From the NCBI RefSeq assembly GCF_002797895.1, contig NZ_PGES01000001.1, positions 3,782,001 through 3,846,000 of the forward strand: 64,000 bases of DNA, in the 5' to 3' direction. This document shows positions 41,317-49,849 of the stretch, piece after piece. The notes under the pieces were generated by a model, which saw only the letters and a list, made by a program, of their open reading frames with translations, did no database searches and was not told where the DNA came from. A program made the translations under genes and the position numbers. This DNA comes from Janthinobacterium sp. 67. GTDB taxonomy: Bacteria; Pseudomonadota; Gammaproteobacteria; Burkholderiales; Burkholderiaceae_D. Numbering within the stretch: position 1 is the first letter of the stretch; each line of letters starts with the position of its first letter.

Positions 41317-44300
41317 CACTCGACCTGCAGTGCGCGCGTGGTCTTGCCGCCGCCTTCGAAGGCTTTCTGCTCCGGCTGGTACATGCGGTAAAAGCGCGCC
41401 GGCGGCAGCACGTAACTGCCCTTCTGCGCAAAGCGCAGCAAATGGCGCACCGTCACCTCGCCGGCCAAAGGCTCGATCGGCACAGCGTAGCCGTCGCGGC
41501 GCTCCGTGTGGCGCGCGCGTTCCAGCGCGGCCGGCTTGTCGCCCGCCATGACCATGCCCCAAGTAGTCGATTCGACCATGGCGCCCGGCGGCAGCGCCAC
41601 TTCCAGCAAGCCAAAACGGTGCTTCGCGCCCGGCGCCGCTTTCAAGGTAATTTCATCGAGATACAACGCGTCCGTGCTGAGCGCCTCTCCCGGCTTGACC
41701 AGCTCCGTCGTGTAGCCGCCCTTGCCCGCCTTCATGCGCAGGATGCGGCGCTCGACGGCGACCGGCAAGGTTTGCGCTTCGGCCGCGTGGCTGTCGTACT
41801 GCAGCACGGCCACCGTGCCGGCCGGCGCCGGTGCGGCGAGACGTAATTTATCCGGCGCGCCCTTGGCGTCCGTCCAGCGCCAGACCGGCTGGCCGCTGCG
41901 GCTGTCGCGTTTTTGCCAGGCGCCGTCCAGCGCGACGGCCGGGCCCTTGCCGAACGATACGCCACCCAGCTTCTTTTGCACCCACATCAAGGTCATCGCG
42001 CGGTCCAGTGTCGGAATCTCGGCGCGCACACTGGCCAGCACGGCGTCGGCCTGCGACGGGGGGACTTCGCCGGCCAGCATCAGCAGGGCCTGCGCCACCG
42101 GCGCTTTGGACTCGCGCAGCACCTGCCACGAGCTGGCCACTTGCAGTTGCAGCCCATGCGGCAAGGCGATGCCATTCTGGCTGGCCACCAGCGCCACCAG
42201 GCCCAGCGACATCGCTTGCGCTTCGCGGTCAGATGCCCCGCCCAGCAGCAGGCTACCGCTGTCGCCAGGTTGGCGCGGCTTGCCGCCCAGGACGGCGATC
42301 GCGCTGTCGTCCACGAGTCCCGCCGCCAGGGTCTGCGTGGGCAGGCCCATCTCGCGCGCCATCCACAGCACCAGCGCGCGGTCGCCCATCGCATCCTTCA
42401 AGCCATGTTCGCTGTAGACGGCCAGCAGCTTGTTCCAGTGCTCGGGCGGCAGCTCGATGTGCAGCGCGCGCGCCGCGTACCAGTCCGCGTAATAGGCATA
42501 GGCCGTCATCAATGCATTGCCGGCCGTGGCATTGCCCCACCAGCCGAAGACGGCGTTCGGGCCGGCCATCGATACCAGGCGCAGGCGCTGCGCAGTCAGC
42601 AGCGTTTGCAGGCGTTCGCTTGCCGCGCCAGCGTCCGGCCCCAGGCTTTGCGTGGCCAGCGCCAGCGGAATCAAACGGCTGGCCGTCTGCTCCACGCAGC
42701 CATATGGATAGTCGATCAGGTCGTCGGCGATGCGCGCGAACTGGCTGGCCGCTCCCTGGGCGAACGAGACGCGGATATTGCGCGCATCCGCCGGCAGCTT
42801 GAGTGGAATATCCGCGGTGGCGCCATCGAGCGGCAACGCCAAGGAGCGCGGGCTGCTCCAGGCGGCGGGCAAGGTTTGCATGGCCGTGTCCAAGGCGTCG
42901 ACCAGTTTGCCATTCTGTTTCAGCTCCAGGCGCAGCGGTCCGCCGCCAGCCGCCAGCGGAAATTCAACGTAGTTGACACCCGGTTTGGCGGTCAATTTTT
43001 CCGTCTTCGGCTGTGCCCCGCCGGAGAGAACGACGTCGAGCGTATGCTCCTTGCCCGTCTGGTTAAATACGGCCACCGAAGCGCGTGGCGCATCGCCGGC
43101 GCGCATCCAGTCGGGCGCCGTCCACTTGGCATAGAAATTTTTATCGGAACGCAGATAGGCGGTGCGCTGGCCCACTCGCCCCTGTTCATCCATCGCGCGC
43201 CCCGTGATCCTCCAGCGGGTCAGCGCATCGGGCATGGTAAAACTCACGCGCGCGTTGCCATTCGCGTCGGTCTTCAGCGACGGCGCCCAGTAAGCCGTGT
43301 CGATATTGTCGCGGCGCGGACGTTCGAGCACCTTCACGCCACGCTCGTTGTAATTGTGGCGCGCCGGCGCGCCCGCTGTGCGGCCCTGCGCCATGTCGTA
43401 GCTGATGAAGGACAGGCTGGCCGTCGTGCGCACGTTGTTACGGCGCGGGTGATAGAAAAAGTCGCCGATGTCCGGTGCGATTTCCGGCTGCAGTACATAG
43501 ATCATTTCATCGACCACGCCCAGCGCCACCATCGTGCTCAAGGGCTTGCCATCAAGGGTGGCCTTGACGTCCAGCGTGACCTTCTCGCCCGGCTGGTAGA
43601 CCTCCTTGTCGCTCTTGAACTGCAGCGCGATGCGCGGCTCGATCACTTGCAGGCCGGCGTTCTCGAACACAAAGTCGCCATTGCGCGTGTACGCCACCGA
43701 AAACGTCATGTTCGGGCCGTGCTCTTCTTTTACGGGGATGCGCACTCTCCACTGGCGCGGCGCCACCCGCTTCGCCTGGTACCAGTCAGCGGCGCCGGCC
43801 ATCAGACCATGGTGCTCCACCTTGTCGCGCTCAAGCGTGAACAGCGCCTGGTCGACCTTGTCGGAGAACGTGATCAAGGCTTCGGCCGTGTCGCCCGGAC
43901 GATAGCGGGCGCGGTCCAGCACGATCTCGATGCTGCCCGGCGTGGTCTGGATTCCATCACCCGACACCCAGTGGCTGGCGGCCGCCAGCAGGTTGCCGCG
44001 CTCGTCGCGCAGCGCCAACTGGTACGAACCCGATGCGGGGAACGTCACGTCCCAGCCCTTGGCGTTTGGATCGAACGCGCCGTCGGTCTTGCTCTGTTTT
44101 TCCAGCTGCACCATCTCCCAGCGCAGGGGCCTGGCCGCGCCCTGGCCATCGGCGAGCAAATCAAAATGCACGGCCTGGCCTGGATCGGAAAACTGCCGCG
44201 TGGCCTTCAGCTGGTAGCTGCTGCTCGAGCGTTCTATCATCAGCTCGCGCGTCGCCTTGACGCGGTAGGCCGCGCCATCGGTCGCCAGCACCGTCAAAAT

Positions 44301-45866
44301 GTAGCGCGAGGGATCGGCGGCGGGCGGCAAGCTGAAGTCCACATTACCGCTGCCATCGCTCGTCACCTCCTCGGTCTTCAAGGCCACGGGAAACAGGCCG
44401 CTGTAGCGCAGTTCGCCTTCGACCATGGTGTTTTGCTGGCCGCGCAAGGACAAGGTCATCTTCGCGTTTTTCACGGGCTTGCCATCGGGGTAGCGCAGCG
44501 CGATGCTGCCCTTGACCGCCTCGCCCGTCTTGAATTCGGGCTTCGATGGCTGGACGTTGATTTCAAAGTGCGGCTTGACGTATTCGGCTACGCGGAAGGC
44601 CGCGCCATACACGCCATCCTTGTAATTGAAACGCAGTTCATAGCCGCCGGCGGTCGCTTCCATGGGCAGGCGGAAGCGCGTGTCGGCACCCGTGTCGCCG
44701 GACAGCTGCAGCGTTTGCGTCAGCAGCGGCGTGCCGTTCGGATTGAGCACGCTCAAGCTGATCGGCGCCGCGCTTGCCGCCTGCGAGTTGCGTGCGGAGG
44801 TAAATTCGCGTCCCAAAAACTTGACGTTGACTTCATCGCCCGGCCGGTACAGGGGTCGGTCCGTCACGGCATAGATCTTGGTGTTGTAGATCTCGCTGTC
44901 ATAGTAAAAATTCTCGGATACGAACACGCCGCCGGCGCGGTCCTGGCCCAGCACATACGTGTGTTCCGGGCTGCCGCGCTCGAGCGAGGCGACACCATCG
45001 GCGCCGGTGACAGCCGACTGCAGCACGCCGGTGCCGTCCGTCCACGCCACATTGGCGCCCGCCACGGCGGCGCTGTTGTCGCGCCGCGCCGTCCACACCA
45101 GCATCTGGCCGGACGATACCTTGGTGACGGCCACCGTGTCCGACACGAATACCAAAGTGGTGGCGCGGTGCTCGCCGATGATCGCTTCGATCAGGTACAG
45201 GCCCGGCTTGCGTTTGCCCAGCGGGATCATCACGTTGCCGGCGCCAGCGACGATGAAGTCGCTGCTGGAGCCATCGAGCTTGACGCCTTTCGGTGGCGCG
45301 ATGGCCTTGGCTTGCCAGATCGGATAGCGGAAGCTGTCGACCAGCTCCATGCCCTTGATCGGCTTGTACTGCGGATGGTTGGCGAACACGGTGCGCCGAC
45401 GGATCGCGTCGTTGGTCGCCAGTTGCGGCTGCTCTTTTGTGACCGCGAGGCGCGCCTCGCCGGAAAACAGCTTGCGCCAGGCCAGGCGCGACTGCTTCCA
45501 CCAGCTATCCCACAAAAAGCTCAAGGTGTTGGCCAGGCCTTCGCCCTGGTAATTGCCCTCGACCTGGATGCGGTGCAGATTACGCTGCTTTTTCAGGAAT
45601 TCCATCGGTTCGGGCACGCGGTAGACGACGATGTCGGCGCCCGAATACGCTTCCAGATTCATGCGTCCCATGTCGCGGCCCGGTACCTCGAGGCGCACGC
45701 GCGCTTCATCAAGACTGCCATAGCTGGCGTCCGACAGCAGGAAGAACGGTTCGCCCTTGAAGGTGCTGTAGTTGCTCGGCTCGCGCTGCTGCGCGGAGGC
45801 GCTGCCCAGCATGAACAGCGCCAGCAGGCCCAAACATAGCAGCTTCATGACAGAAATAGGCTTCAT
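41316..45866 (-). CDS. yfaS: YfaS: bacterial alpha-2-macroglobulin with an intact CVEQ thioester motif
   Basis: A 1,516-residue periplasmic A2M. The signal peptide ends about ASA-QQRE, with no lipobox. A chain of macroglobulin (MG) beta domains includes the hallmark DRPLYRPGDEVNVKF (about 336-350) and YRPGDTAEALITF (655). An Arg-rich, low-similarity stretch (about 800-856) sits where a bait region is expected and is followed by DTAYWAPSLKTDANGNARVSF. The thioester domain carries YPYGC1057-VEQ. The start at MKPISVMKLL overlaps the yfaT stop (ATGA); a second ATG at 45848 is possible. A2Ms trap proteases after bait cleavage. The thioester is unusual for this operon type (see findings). Confidence 0.95.
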   Translation of the reverse strand: MKPISVMKLLCLGLLALFMLGSASAQQREPSNYSTFKGEPFFLLSDASYGSLDEARVRLEVPGRDMGRMNLEAYSGADIVVYRVPEPMEFLKKQRNLHRIQVEGNYQGEGLANTLSFLWDSWWKQSRLAWRKLFSGEARLAVTKEQPQLATNDAIRRRTVFANHPQYKPIKGMELVDSFRYPIWQAKAIAPPKGVKLDGSSSDFIVAGAGNVMIPLGKRKPGLYLIEAIIGEHRATTLVFVSDTVAVTKVSSGQMLVWTARRDNSAAVAGANVAWTDGTGVLQSAVTGADGVASLERGSPEHTYVLGQDRAGGVFVSENFYYDSEIYNTKIYAVTDRPLYRPGDEVNVKFLGREFTSARNSQAASAAPISLSVLNPNGTPLLTQTLQLSGDTGADTRFRLPMEATAGGYELRFNYKDGVYGAAFRVAEYVKPHFEINVQPSKPEFKTGEAVKGSIALRYPDGKPVKNAKMTLSLRGQQNTMVEGELRYSGLFPVALKTEEVTSDGSGNVDFSLPPAADPSRYILTVLATDGAAYRVKATRELMIERSSSSYQLKATRQFSDPGQAVHFDLLADGQGAARPLRWEMVQLEKQSKTDGAFDPNAKGWDVTFPASGSYQLALRDERGNLLAAASHWVSGDGIQTTPGSIEIVLDRARYRPGDTAEALITFSDKVDQALFTLERDKVEHHGLMAGAADWYQAKRVAPRQWRVRIPVKEEHGPNMTFSVAYTRNGDFVFENAGLQVIEPRIALQFKSDKEVYQPGEKVTLDVKATLDGKPLSTMVALGVVDEMIYVLQPEIAPDIGDFFYHPRRNNVRTTASLSFISYDMAQGRTAGAPARHNYNERGVKVLERPRRDNIDTAYWAPSLKTDANGNARVSFTMPDALTRWRITGRAMDEQGRVGQRTAYLRSDKNFYAKWTAPDWMRAGDAPRASVAVFNQTGKEHTLDVVLSGGAQPKTEKLTAKPGVNYVEFPLAAGGGPLRLELKQNGKLVDALDTAMQTLPAAWSSPRSLALPLDGATADIPLKLPADARNIRVSFAQGAASQFARIADDLIDYPYGCVEQTASRLIPLALATQSLGPDAGAASERLQTLLTAQRLRLVSMAGPNAVFGWWGNATAGNALMTAYAYYADWYAARALHIELPPEHWNKLLAVYSEHGLKDAMGDRALVLWMAREMGLPTQTLAAGLVDDSAIAVLGGKPRQPGDSGSLLLGGASDREAQAMSLGLVALVASQNGIALPHGLQLQVASSWQVLRESKAPVAQALLMLAGEVPPSQADAVLASVRAEIPTLDRAMTLMWVQKKLGGVSFGKGPAVALDGAWQKRDSRSGQPVWRWTDAKGAPDKLRLAAPAPAGTVAVLQYDSHAAEAQTLPVAVERRILRMKAGKGGYTTELVKPGEALSTDALYLDEITLKAAPGAKHRFGLLEVALPPGAMVESTTWGMVMAGDKPAALERARHTERRDGYAVPIEPLAGEVTVRHLLRFAQKGSYVLPPARFYRMYQPEQKAFEGGGKTTRALQVE

Positions 45867-46534
45867 GACAGGAACGCCAGCCGGAACACGCCGGCGAAAT
45901 TGGGATTGTTGACCACAGGTTGCCACCGCGTGTCCTTCCAGCTCGTAAGTTCTTTGATATCGACGGTCCGCAGACCATTGTCGTCGGGGGTGACGGTGCC
46001 GGTGTGGTAGGCGATGCGCGCTCCCATCCAGACCATCAGATGCTGTTCGTCGCCCTGGTCGAAAAACAGCAGGTCGCCGGGCAGCGCCTGGCTGATTTCG
46101 CGGGCGATGAAACGGCTGTTGTGCTGTACCAGCGCCAGCGCCGTGACGAAGTGGCCGACATTGCCGCCCGTCTGCACCCAGCGGTTGCGCAAGGCGGCCT
46201 GCTTCGCGTCCAGTTCCAGCTCGGGCGGCAGGCGCCGGTCGCTGGCGATGCCATTCGCATGCAGCCACTTCGCGTCATGCACGGTGAGCGCTTCATTGAC
46301 GGCAAAACGCACCAGGCCGGCGCAATCGCGGTGCGTCCAGCGCGGCGACGGGCCCCGTTCAATCTGCGCGTTGACGATGCGCAGCATCCAGGCCTGGAAG
46401 GCGCGGCTCTGGGCTTGCGACAGCTGCACTTGCGACTCGGCCGCCGCGCGCAAGGCCCACGCGGGCATTGCCACGGTGGCGGCGCAGGCCGCCAGCGATC
46501 GCAAGGCGGCACGGCGTCCATGCCACAGCGTCAT
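45863..46534 (-). CDS. yfaT: YfaT: DUF1175 protein, NlpC/P60-like
   Basis: A 223-residue exported protein; the N-terminus MTLWHGRRAALRSLAACAATVAMPAWA is a signal sequence, with a twin arginine that is not a full Tat motif. The pattern D70-CAGLVRFA, then PGDLLFFDQGDEQH165-LMVWMG closely resembles the Cys and His motifs of NlpC/P60 cysteine peptidases that cut peptidoglycan peptides. The start overlaps the yfaA stop (ATGA). DUF1175 is of unknown function; the peptidase reading is inference from motif shape. Confidence 0.85.
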   Translation of the reverse strand: MTLWHGRRAALRSLAACAATVAMPAWALRAAAESQVQLSQAQSRAFQAWMLRIVNAQIERGPSPRWTHRDCAGLVRFAVNEALTVHDAKWLHANGIASDRRLPPELELDAKQAALRNRWVQTGGNVGHFVTALALVQHNSRFIAREISQALPGDLLFFDQGDEQHLMVWMGARIAYHTGTVTPDDNGLRTVDIKELTSWKDTRWQPVVNNPNFAGVFRLAFLS

Positions 46535-48138
46535 CGTGCAGTCTCCTGCCATTCCAGCGCTTCCCACGACGTGCCGCTGGCCGGCTGCCGTTTGAGCACC
46601 ATGCGCAGCGGCGGATATTTTTTCAAGGCGTTCAGGCGCGGCACCAGGTGTTCGTTGGCGGCTGCGCGCAAGACCGGTTCGTTATTCGCCGGCAGGGTAT
46701 CGAAGGCTTCCAGCTGGATCAGCCGGGCCAGCGACGCCGGCGCGATCAGGCCGATGGTGCGCGCGCCATCGGGCAGCAGGTCGCTGGCGGCCGGCGCCTG
46801 CTTGCGGCGCACGGCCAGCACCTGGTCCACCAGCTTGCCGTCGGCCGAAAAGACGACCGTGTTGCCGGCCACGGCCAGCGCCGGCGTGGACTGGCCCAGC
46901 GCCGTGGCGACGCTGCGTTCCCAACGAATGGCGCCATCTTTACCTGTCGTTTTGCGCACGGGGTCCTTGCCGCCGATGGCCGCCTCGAACAGGCTGCCAT
47001 AGACAGTGTCATCACCGGCCTGCGCACTGCGGGTGGCCACGAACACCGGTGTATGCAGGCGTGAATTGCCGTACCAGCACGCGGCGGCCGGGCCTTGCAG
47101 GTGCCCGGCCAGCGGCGCCACCGGCTCCGAGGTCTTGCTGCCCAGGCGCTTCAACACAGGCTGCAGCGCGGTCCAGTCCACCGGCACGCTGAAGCAGGCG
47201 CTCGGGTTGTGCGGCAGCACGGGCCACAAGGCGCTGCTGTCGTAGCCACCGTTTTTCAGCTTGTCGGCGTCGAGCAGCACCTTCGATTGCCAGGCACCCT
47301 GTTGAAAATCGAAGCGCAGCGCCTCTAACGCGCCAAAGAAGGGCTGGTAGCCGAAGGACAGGAAGTCCGCCTTGACGGCGATGCTGTGGCCTTCGGGCGC
47401 GGCGCCGTCGAGATGGAATTGCGCATGAAAGACGTTTTGCTTGGCCGGCTCGGGCGCCAGCAGGCTGGCCACGGTTTTCTCGGCCGTGCCATCGCCATGC
47501 TTGCCATCGCTGCCGTCATACAGCATGCCGGGATGGGACAGGATGACCAGGCGCTGGCCATGCGCGGCAAACAGCAAGGTGCGCTGGTAGGCATAGTTCA
47601 GCGCATACACGGGCACCTGGCCGCCATCGACGCGCAAGCTGCCGGCCACGCGCATCTGCGTATCCTTCAAGGCGATCTTGCCCGCTTCCTCGAGCAAACG
47701 CGTGAGCTGGCTGCGCGACACGGCAATCGCGAAATGCTTGAGCGAGCCGTCGGCGTCGCGCCACAAGGCCACTTCCGCCGGCTGGTCCAGCACCATGCGC
47801 AGCAACTGGTCGCCCCAGCCCAGCTCATGTTCATAGGCGATGCGGCGCAAACTGCCCTTCAGGCCCAGCCGGTCTTCGCTTTGCTCGTAATAGAACAGGA
47901 AATCCTCGCGCAGCACGTCGCGCGCCAGCGGCACCGTCAGCAGGTCGCGCGGCAAGGCCGACAGGCTTTTCGTGCGGACCAACGCGTCGGGCTTGGATAA
48001 ATCGAGCTTCAGGCCGTTGACCGGTCCCATCGCGCCCCAGCCGAAAACCCGGTAGCCGACCAGTGCGGCCGCTACCACGGCCACGCCGGCCAGCGTCCCG
48101 AGCAGGACTTTTTTATTGAGTACTTTTTTCGCCAGCAC
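46531..48138 (-). CDS. yfaA: YfaA: DUF2138 membrane-anchored protein
   Basis: A 535-residue protein with a single N-terminal membrane anchor (about residues 10-32) and a long soluble domain, DUF2138, presumably periplasmic. Family-like stretches include GLKLDLSKPDALVRTKSLSALPRDLLTVPLARDVLREDF and SEDRLGLKGSLRRIAYEHEL. It is the first gene of the five-gene operon, so the promoter should lie in the 133 bases up to the divergent radical SAM gene. No enzymatic motif is apparent; a scaffold role for the A2M complex is possible. Confidence 0.88.
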   Translation of the reverse strand: MLAKKVLNKKVLLGTLAGVAVVAAALVGYRVFGWGAMGPVNGLKLDLSKPDALVRTKSLSALPRDLLTVPLARDVLREDFLFYYEQSEDRLGLKGSLRRIAYEHELGWGDQLLRMVLDQPAEVALWRDADGSLKHFAIAVSRSQLTRLLEEAGKIALKDTQMRVAGSLRVDGGQVPVYALNYAYQRTLLFAAHGQRLVILSHPGMLYDGSDGKHGDGTAEKTVASLLAPEPAKQNVFHAQFHLDGAAPEGHSIAVKADFLSFGYQPFFGALEALRFDFQQGAWQSKVLLDADKLKNGGYDSSALWPVLPHNPSACFSVPVDWTALQPVLKRLGSKTSEPVAPLAGHLQGPAAACWYGNSRLHTPVFVATRSAQAGDDTVYGSLFEAAIGGKDPVRKTTGKDGAIRWERSVATALGQSTPALAVAGNTVVFSADGKLVDQVLAVRRKQAPAASDLLPDGARTIGLIAPASLARLIQLEAFDTLPANNEPVLRAAANEHLVPRLNALKKYPPLRMVLKRQPASGTSWEALEWQETAR

Positions 48139-48271
48139 CTTGTATCCTTTTAGCCTGCCGCAGCATTGACAAGTTAGTAATTATTGACAAATGGTAACAT
48201 GGCATTTGTTGCCGCAGCGCACAGCTGACGCGACAGCGTAAAATAGCGGTTTCGCCGTTTTCATCGCCGCC
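48139..48271. promoter_or_regulatory. Divergent promoter region between yfaA and the radical SAM gene
   Basis: An AT-rich island in GC-rich DNA. It contains two direct TTGACAA repeats (48166-48172 and 48184-48190) spaced 18 bases apart. Either could be a -35 box for the plus-strand gene, or the pair could be a regulator site. No convincing -10 stands out on either strand. Confidence 0.4.
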
Positions 48272-49792
48272 ATGACCATCCTGCTCTCCACCCTGAACGC
48301 CCGCTACACCCACGCCTCGCTGGGATTGCGCTATCTGCTGGCCAATATGGGCCCGCTGCAGGCGCAGACGCGGCTGCAGGAATTCGTCATCGGCACGAAA
48401 ACCACGGAACTGGTCGAGCGCATCCTCATCAACAAGCCGCGCATCATCGGCTTTGGCGTATATATCTGGAACGTCGAGGAAACAACCAAACTGGTGGCCA
48501 TGCTCAAGCGCGTGGCGCCCGAAGTCGTCATCGTGCTGGGCGGGCCGGAAGTGTCGCATGAGGCGGGCGAGCAGGAAATCGTCAAGCTGGCCGACTATTT
48601 GATCACGGGCTGGGGCGACGTCACCTTCCCCAAGCTGTGCGGCGAGATCCTCAACGGGCCAAAACCGCTGATGAAGATCCATGCGGGCGTGCAAGCGCCG
48701 CTGGCGGAACTGCAACTGCCCTACTCCTTGTATACAGATGACGATATCCGCCACCGCACGATTTACGTGGAAGCGTCGCGCGGCTGTCCGTTCAAGTGCG
48801 AATTCTGCCTGTCGGCGCTGGACAAGACGGCCTGGCCCTTCGCGCTCGAGAACTTCCTGGCCGAGATGGAATCCCTGCATGCGCGCGGCGCGCGCCTGTT
48901 CAAATTCGTCGACCGCACCTTCAACCTGAACATCAAGACCAGCCTGAAGATCATGCTGTTCTTTCTCGACAAGATCGAGGCGAATCCGGACGACCCGATC
49001 TACGCCCACTTCGAGCTGGTGCCAGACCACCTGCCCGACGCCTTGAAAGAAGGCATCAGCAAATTCCCGCCCGGCGCGCTGCAGTTCGAGATCGGCATCC
49101 AGAGCTTCAATCCGGACGTGCAATCGCTGGTCAGCCGCAAGCAGGACAATCAAAAGGCGGCCGACAACATCCGCTGGCTGTGCGAGGAATCGAACGCCCA
49201 CCTGCACGTGGACTTGATCGCCGGCTTGCCGGGCGAGGATGAAGCGAGCTTCGCGGCCGGCTTCAACAAGCTGGTGGCCTTGAAACCGCATGAAATCCAG
49301 TTCGGCATATTGAAACGGCTGCGCGGCACGCCCATCATCCGCCATACGGAAAACTATGGCATGGTGTTCGATCCGCACCCGCCCTACACCATCCTGGCGA
49401 ACAAGCAGCTCGATTTCATGAGCATGCAGCGTCTCGTGCGCTTCGCCCGCTACTGGGACCTGGTCGCCAACTCTGGCCGTTTTGCCAATACGGTGCAATG
49501 GATGCTGGGCGAGTCGCCGTTTGAAAACTTCATGGATTTTTCGAACTGGCTGTACGCCCACACGGACGCCACCCACCGCATCGCCATGGAGCGCCTGGCC
49601 AAGCTGGTGGCGCAATGGCTGCAGACGCGCGGCATGAGCGCGCTGGAGGCCAACGCCCTCGTGGCCAGCGACTATGCGGGCGGCGCGCAAGCGGCCGCGC
49701 ATGCCAAGCCAGCCGAAGCGAGTACTGGCAGCGCCAAGGTGCGCCCGGACGTCGCCCTGCCCCAGCGGCAGGCGCGCCACCTGGCGTCCTGA
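48272..49792 (+). CDS. B12-binding domain radical SAM protein (DUF4080 type)
   Basis: A 506-residue protein. The N-terminal cobalamin-binding-like domain (1-140) begins MTILLSTLNARYTHASLGLRYLL. The radical SAM core follows, with the cluster motif C-PFKCEFC (CxxxCxxC) in ASRGCPFKCEFCLSALDKTAWPF. The C-terminal part matches DUF4080. It is cytoplasmic and presumably performs a radical methylation or rearrangement on an unknown substrate. The gene stands alone between the yfa operon and the lipid-transport cluster (57 bases to the next start). Confidence 0.88.
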   Translation: MTILLSTLNARYTHASLGLRYLLANMGPLQAQTRLQEFVIGTKTTELVERILINKPRIIGFGVYIWNVEETTKLVAMLKRVAPEVVIVLGGPEVSHEAGEQEIVKLADYLITGWGDVTFPKLCGEILNGPKPLMKIHAGVQAPLAELQLPYSLYTDDDIRHRTIYVEASRGCPFKCEFCLSALDKTAWPFALENFLAEMESLHARGARLFKFVDRTFNLNIKTSLKIMLFFLDKIEANPDDPIYAHFELVPDHLPDALKEGISKFPPGALQFEIGIQSFNPDVQSLVSRKQDNQKAADNIRWLCEESNAHLHVDLIAGLPGEDEASFAAGFNKLVALKPHEIQFGILKRLRGTPIIRHTENYGMVFDPHPPYTILANKQLDFMSMQRLVRFARYWDLVANSGRFANTVQWMLGESPFENFMDFSNWLYAHTDATHRIAMERLAKLVAQWLQTRGMSALEANALVASDYAGGAQAAAHAKPAEASTGSAKVRPDVALPQRQARHLAS

Positions 49793-49849
49793 CAGGCCGG
49801 CGATTGAACAGCGGTGGCGGTCTGCGCCATTCTCCCTTAAACTGGCACG

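Noticed and set aside
41913..45839. A 1,308-codon plus-strand open frame opposite yfaS
   Set aside because: Its His/Arg/Gln-rich translation is the usual artefact of reading a GC-rich gene backwards; the A2M on the minus strand is well supported.
38876..48138. The idea that the yfa operon is a wholly new gene cluster
   Set aside because: The gene order matches the known E. coli yfaATSQP set and resembles the Pseudomonas mag operon; the novelty is limited to the thioester and the motif readings of YfaQ and YfaT.
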